Below, piece by piece: positions 60,858 through 64,000 of a stretch of DNA of 64,000 nucleotides (positions are counted from its first letter, which is position 1; each line of letters begins with the position of its first letter). Origin of the DNA: Agromyces intestinalis (GTDB lineage: Bacteria > Actinomycetota > Actinomycetes > Actinomycetales > Microbacteriaceae); the NCBI RefSeq assembly GCF_008365295.1, contig NZ_CP043505.1, forward strand, positions 1,984,001 through 2,048,000, given 5' to 3'. A program made the translations under genes and the position numbers. The notes under the pieces are model-generated. The model did no database searches. It saw only the letters and a list, made by a program, of their open reading frames with translations, and was not told the DNA's origin.

Positions 60858-61727
60858 TCACGGACCGACCGAGCCTCGGTCGATCAGATCGGGCTGGAGA
60901 TACGCCCGACGCGCACTGGCTTGTGCGACCTCGGGCCAGTCGCGCTCGCCCACCACTCGGCGCACCCGGGCGACCCAGTCGATGAAGCGACCGCCAATGC
61001 CGAAGGTCGCCGAGACCGGCCAGTCGCTGCCGAGCATCGTGCGCTGCGGGCCGAACGCGGTGAGCGCGTGTTCGACGAACGCATCGGCGTTGCGGTCGAA
61101 CGCAGTCGGATCGGACGATTCCGCGGTCAACCCCGACAGCTTCACGAACGTTCCGGGTCGCGTCGCCACGCGCATGATGGCATCGGACCAGCGCCGCCCG
61201 GCCGGTGAGTCGATCCCCGCGTCTACGGGCGGCTTGCCGAGGTGATCGAGGATGACCGTGACATCTGGGACCCGCTCGAGCAGCGCGACGAGCGCGTCCA
61301 GTTGCGGATGCCGCACACACGCGTCGAACGAGAGGCCTCGTTCGGCGATTATCCGGAGCCCGTCCGCGCGTTCGGCGAAGGAGTCGGTCGAGTCGTCCTG
61401 CAGTAGATCGCGCACGCCGACGACGCGCGGAAGCTCGGCGAGGGCGTCCAGATGCGGGCCCAACTTGGCGGCGGCGCGCAGGTCGGCATCCGCGACGATC
61501 GCGATGAGCTCGGGCCAGTCCGAACGCGCCACCCACGTCGCCTCGGCGAGCGCGTCGTGCGGTGCCGCGCCCGCCTGCACGAAGACCATGCCCGTCGCGG
61601 CTCCGTCGGCACGGTCGATCTGCGCGGGTAGCATGGGCCGGCGCAGGTCGGTTCCGTTGAGCCATGGGTAGTCGTGGCGCGCCGGATCCCAGACGTGCAC
61701 GTGGGCGTCGACGAGGCCGATCGTCAC
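60858..61727 (-). CDS. Amidohydrolase-fold sugar lactonase (COG3618, L-fuconolactonase type)
   Basis: A 289-residue TIM-barrel hydrolase. Metal-binding pattern DAHVHVWDPARHDYPW at the N-terminus, the conserved HLGKPPVDAG, and the strand 8 Asp in MLGSDWPVS are those of L-fuconolactone and rhamnonolactone hydrolases. It opens the lactone made by the sugar dehydrogenase. GTG 61727 overlaps the mutarotase stop as GTGA; longer versions would add nine residues. Two genes in a row: mutarotase, lactonase. Confidence 0.9.
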   Translation of the reverse strand: MTIGLVDAHVHVWDPARHDYPWLNGTDLRRPMLPAQIDRADGAATGMVFVQAGAAPHDALAEATWVARSDWPELIAIVADADLRAAAKLGPHLDALAELPRVVGVRDLLQDDSTDSFAERADGLRIIAERGLSFDACVRHPQLDALVALLERVPDVTVILDHLGKPPVDAGIDSPAGRRWSDAIMRVATRPGTFVKLSGLTAESSDPTAFDRNADAFVEHALTAFGPQRTMLGSDWPVSATFGIGGRFIDWVARVRRVVGERDWPEVAQASARRAYLQPDLIDRGSVGP

Positions 61728-62059
61728 AACCCCTCCGCCCGCTGTGCGCGCAGATCCCACACGATGTCGAGCGGCTCGAAGCCGGGATCTCCGCTCGCGT
61801 CGCGGTACACCTCGACGAACGGGCCGATCGTGGCCTGCCAGTCGACATTCGCAGGCTCGTCGTCGAGCGCGGTGACCGCGGCGTCCCAGTCGTCACAGGC
61901 GACGAGGTGGAACATGTGATTGCCCGAGCGCCAGATCGTCCACTCGTGGATGCCGACGCGCGGGAAGGCTTCGGCGAGGTCATCTGGGATGCGGACGTGC
62001 GCCTCGACATATCCGTCGCGCACCTCGGAGTGCAGCGCGATCCGTTCGGTAGAAGTCAT
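61724..62059 (-). CDS. L-rhamnose/L-fucose mutarotase family protein
   Basis: A 111-residue dimeric alpha-beta barrel protein of the RhaM/FucU-like group. The catalytic-region signature is VGIHEWTIWRSGNHMFHLVAC, with His and Trp where RhaM has its active site. It speeds interconversion of sugar anomers so the dehydrogenase gets the right one. It begins the lactonase operon (GTGA overlap). Upstream lies GTCATATGTTCTCATG, a copy of the locus-wide AT-rich motif. Confidence 0.85.
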   Translation of the reverse strand: MTSTERIALHSEVRDGYVEAHVRIPDDLAEAFPRVGIHEWTIWRSGNHMFHLVACDDWDAAVTALDDEPANVDWQATIGPFVEVYRDASGDPGFEPLDIVWDLRAQRAEGL

Positions 62060-62061
62060 AG

Positions 62062-62077
62062 GTCATATGTTCTCATG
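62062..62077 (-). promoter_or_regulatory. Candidate regulator site before mutarotase
   Basis: GTCATATGTTCTCATG lies three to eighteen bases before the ATG. It contains the TCATAYG core found in the other promoters of this locus. Confidence 0.4.
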
Positions 62078-62103
62078 TGCCGACGACCGGCACCCGATAC
62101 GAA

Positions 62104-62454
62104 TCAGGCTGCGCGCAGGATCGACGTGAGCTTCTTGCCCCGGGCGAGCTCGTCGACGAGCTTGTCGAGATACCGCACCTTCTGCATGAGCGGGTCCTCG
62201 ATCTCCTCGACCCGAACGCCGCAGATCACGCCGGTGATGAGGGTCGCGTTCGGGTTGAACGCGGGTGCCTGCTCGAAGAACGTCTCGAGGTCGACCTCGT
62301 CGGCGAGCACGCGCTGGAGTGCGGCCTCGTCGTAGCCGGTGAGCCACTCGATGACCTCGTCGAGTTCGGCCCGGCTGCGCTGCTTGCGCTCGACCTTGTC
62401 GACGTAGAGCGGATAGATCTTCGCGAAGCTCATGCGGAAGATGTTGCGCGCCAT
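62104..62454 (-). CDS. DUF2200-family protein
   Basis: A 116-residue protein matching DUF2200 (MARNIFRMSFAKIYPLYVDKVERKQRS; DEVIEWLTGYDEAAL; NPNATLITGVICGVRVEEIEDPLMQ). Family function is unknown. It is a soluble, mainly helical protein. It stands on the minus strand just before a 19-bp palindrome, 45 bases after the mutarotase start. Confidence 0.85.
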   Translation of the reverse strand: MARNIFRMSFAKIYPLYVDKVERKQRSRAELDEVIEWLTGYDEAALQRVLADEVDLETFFEQAPAFNPNATLITGVICGVRVEEIEDPLMQKVRYLDKLVDELARGKKLTSILRAA

Positions 62455-62530
62455 GGGTTGCCCTCCCCGCGTCGTTGCCGTGGCCGCGCCCGACGGTGCG
62501 GCGCTTCCAGCGTAGACCGGCTTCTTCTTC

Positions 62531-62575
62531 GCGACTCCGGCACTGATGCGCCTGTGGCATCAGTGCCGGAGTCGC
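62531..62575. repeat. Perfect 19-bp palindrome
   Basis: GCGACTCCGGCACTGATGC (62531-62549) and GCATCAGTGCCGGAGTCGC (62557-62575) are perfectly complementary around a seven-base loop. It is the longest palindrome I see in the window. CTTCTTCTTC precedes it on the plus strand, so on the minus strand the stem is followed by GAAGAAGAAG and not by a T-run. It lies exactly where the truncated kinase homology begins. Confidence 0.9.
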
Positions 62576-63385
62576 CTGTCACGGCCCGTCGCCGAGAAGT
62601 CGAGTCGGCCTGCCGTCCACGTGCCGCTCGCCGAGGTGCGCGGCGGCGCGCTCGCCCGGGTGCTCGCCGAGGCTCCCGCGGGCGCGGTGGTGCTGCCCGA
62701 CGCGGTCGACGATGACGACATCCGGCTCATCGCCCAGGCGACGGATGCCGCGACCCGCGCCGGTGCGACGGTCGTCGTGCGATCGGCGTCGCCCCTGGCC
62801 GCTGAACTCGCCGGCGTCGCGAGCCGCAGGCTGCTGGCCGCTCCGATCGCGTCCGGGGTCGGCCCTGTGCTGCTCGCGTGCGGTTCGCACACGGCCGGGG
62901 CGACCGCGCAGCTCGACGCGGTCGTCGCCGACTGGGGTGCGCCCGCCGTGATCGACACGGATGCCGCGCTGACCGACCCGGTCGCGGCCGGTCATACGGC
63001 GGCCGACGCCGCGCGGCGGGCGCTGGCCGGCCGCGATCTCGCGTTCGTGACCACCGAGCGCGACCGTTCCGCGTCGCACAACACGCTCGCGCACGGTGAA
63101 CGCGTCATGACGGCCCTCACGACCGCGGTGCGCGATCTGCTGCCCGATGTGTCGGTCGTGGTGGCGAAGGGCGGCATCACGTCGGCGGAAGTGGCCCGCA
63201 CCGGGATCGGCGCGCGATCGGCCGTCGTGCTGGGGCAGGTGCTGCCGGGCGTCTCGGTGTGGCGCATGACCGCCCACGACGGGCGCGAGGTGCTCTACGC
63301 GGTCGTGCCGGGCAACGTCGGCGGGCCCGACACACTCGTGCAGGTGCTCGACGCGGTCGGGGTGCGGGCGCTCGATCGGGCGTGA
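62546..63385 (+). pseudogene. C-terminal half of a four-carbon acid sugar kinase (DUF1537), probable remnant
   Basis: The 279-residue frame matches only the C-terminal nucleotide-binding domain of OtnK-type kinases: GPVLLACGSHTAGATAQ, VVVAKGGITSAEVARTGIGARSAVV, LGQVLPGVSVWRM and VPGNVGGPDTL. Full-length kinases have about 420-480 residues with an N-terminal substrate domain, which is missing. The only ATG (62546) lies inside the palindrome, without a ribosome site; the homologous segment begins near 62600. The sequence before it on the other side belongs to DUF2200. It appears that the N-terminal half was lost and the rest rejoined at the palindrome. A short free-standing domain gene is a less likely alternative. 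Confidence 0.7.
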
Positions 63386-63409
63386 GCGTTGCGGGAGGCG
63401 AAGAATCGG

Positions 63410-63480
63410 AGCCGATGACGGGAATCGAACCCGCGCTGTCTGCTTGGGAAGCAGAAGTTCTACCATTGAACTACATCGGC
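63410..63480 (-). tRNA. tRNA-Gly (anticodon CCC)
   Basis: On the minus strand a 71-nt cloverleaf: acceptor arm GCCGATG pairs with CATCGGC; D-loop GTTCAATGGTAG; anticodon stem TCTGC/GCAGA around loop TTCCCAA, giving anticodon CCC; TPsiC arm GCGGGTTCGATTCCCGT. Discriminator base T. CCA is not encoded. A -10 (TAGGAT) lies upstream at 63507-63512. Confidence 0.95.
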
Positions 63481-63506
63481 GTGCGCCGCATCCGCGGCGT
63501 CGAATC

Positions 63507-63512
63507 ATCCTA
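63507..63512 (-). promoter_or_regulatory. -10 element of the tRNA-Gly gene
   Basis: TAGGAT on the minus strand, 26 bases before the tRNA 5' end. Confidence 0.5.
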
Positions 63513-63642
63513 ACAACGCCGACGGCGGTTCTCGCACCGGCCTCCTGGCGCATCGGCCTCCGAAGCCCCGCGAAGCGGTCCGACACCCGGCGCGGCAAGG
63601 GATGTGCCACATCGGGCATACGGCGTGCGGAAGGCTGAGCCC

Positions 63643-64000
63643 ATGGGGGCCATGGATCGCCGAAGCCGCACCGTCACCAGCCGCGTAGTCGCCGTCTGCA
63701 TCGCGCTCGCCGCAACCGCGTCGCTCGCCGGATGCGCGTCACCGGGTCAGCAGCGACTCGAGCGGGCCATCGAGGAGCAGGTCGCCGCTGCGGCCGACGG
63801 CGCCGGGTTCGTCTCGCAGTCGCCGGGTCTCAACGCACCCGCCGACGCGATCGGCGCCTACGCGCGCAACATCCAGGACGAACTGATCGGCACGGGCGTG
63901 CAACCGAAGGGCGACTCCGGCTGGATCCCGGGCTCGCCCGACCACGCGGAGCCGTTGCGACTCGTCGCGATCGAGCCGAACGACGACGCGTCGCGAGACG
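63643..64000 (+). CDS. Lipoprotein of unknown function, cut by window edge
   Basis: About 119 residues are visible to the window end. Signal peptide with lipobox LAGC (Cys near residue 31), then a helical Gln/Glu/Ala-rich segment (QQRLERAIEEQVAAAADGAG) and a region rich in Pro/Gly/Asp. GGAAGG lies eight bases before ATG 63643; ATG 63652 is an alternative. No family recognised. The gap between it and the tRNA (about 160 bases) holds only the tRNA promoter and a Gly/Ser-poor GC-rich stretch without other signals. Confidence 0.75.
   Translation, partial: MGAMDRRSRTVTSRVVAVCIALAATASLAGCASPGQQRLERAIEEQVAAAADGAGFVSQSPGLNAPADAIGAYARNIQDELIGTGVQPKGDSGWIPGSPDHAEPLRLVAIEPNDDASRD

Noticed and set aside
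62531..62575. Rho-independent terminator or insertion sequence end
   Set aside because: There is no T-run on either side and no transposase or duplicated target is visible, so I list it only as a palindrome.

Overview
The window looks like a chromosomal segment of a high-GC Gram-positive actinomycete, most likely family Microbacteriaceae (Agromyces or a near relative). The evidence is GC-rich codons throughout, frequent GTG starts, four-base stop/start overlaps (ATGA, GTGA) between genes, several apparently leaderless genes with TANNNT about 6-7 bases before the start codon, strong over-use of GCATCC/GGATGC, and actinobacterial gene content (three-subunit transhydrogenase, LPxAG-type surface protein, zinc-independent ribosomal proteins next to Zur). 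Family assignments come from reading motifs, not database searches.

Layout. 1-3.9 kb: end of a membrane-anchored protein, then the proton-translocating transhydrogenase pntAA-pntAB-pntB. 4.0-9.2 kb (minus): a MocR-like regulator with a degenerate PLP domain leading into a heterodimeric ABC exporter. 9.5-16.2 kb (plus): one tightly overlapped operon of a peptide/opine-type ABC importer and an FMN-dependent monooxygenase, divergent from the regulator. 16.4-22.7 kb: small membrane proteins, purB with a low-molecular-weight phosphatase, a phosphotransferase, and a pair that looks like a WXG100-like protein plus a lipase-fold hydrolase. 22.8-27.6 kb: a HisC-type aminotransferase and a 2-oxoacid dehydrogenase (E1 alpha, E1 beta, E2).

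28.2-33.4 kb is a zinc homeostasis island. A Zur box sits on the -35 of a leaderless znuA, followed by znuC, two different permease genes, zur itself, and then, behind a structured leader, cysteine-poor zinc-independent forms of L28, L33 and S14. 33.5-36.8 kb: an arginine/ornithine antiporter, arginine deiminase (no arcB or arcC) and an HU protein. 36.9-49.7 kb: a CopD-CtaG fusion, a PIF1/RecD-like helicase, a serine-hydrolase-like lipoprotein lacking its catalytic residues, a class II glutamine amidotransferase, a roughly 1,600-residue surface protein with about 12 Ig-like domains, and two small membrane proteins.

49.7-62.1 kb is a carbohydrate-acid catabolic locus that fits non-phosphorylating L-fucose (or similar deoxysugar) use: secreted beta-helix protein, sugar ABC importer, sugar mutarotase, aldo-keto reductase type sugar dehydrogenase, COG3618 lactonase, enolase-superfamily dehydratase, KduD-like dehydrogenase, zinc alcohol dehydrogenase and an FCD-GntR regulator. 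Recurrent AT-rich TCATAYG-type sites lie in its promoters. 62.1-64 kb: a DUF2200 gene, a 19-bp perfect palindrome abutting the C-terminal half of a four-carbon acid sugar kinase gene (probable remnant), tRNA-Gly(CCC), and the start of a lipoprotein gene. Three copies of a roughly 70-bp palindromic element and several other intergenic inverted repeats are scattered across the window. I saw no CRISPR array, insertion sequence or prophage.
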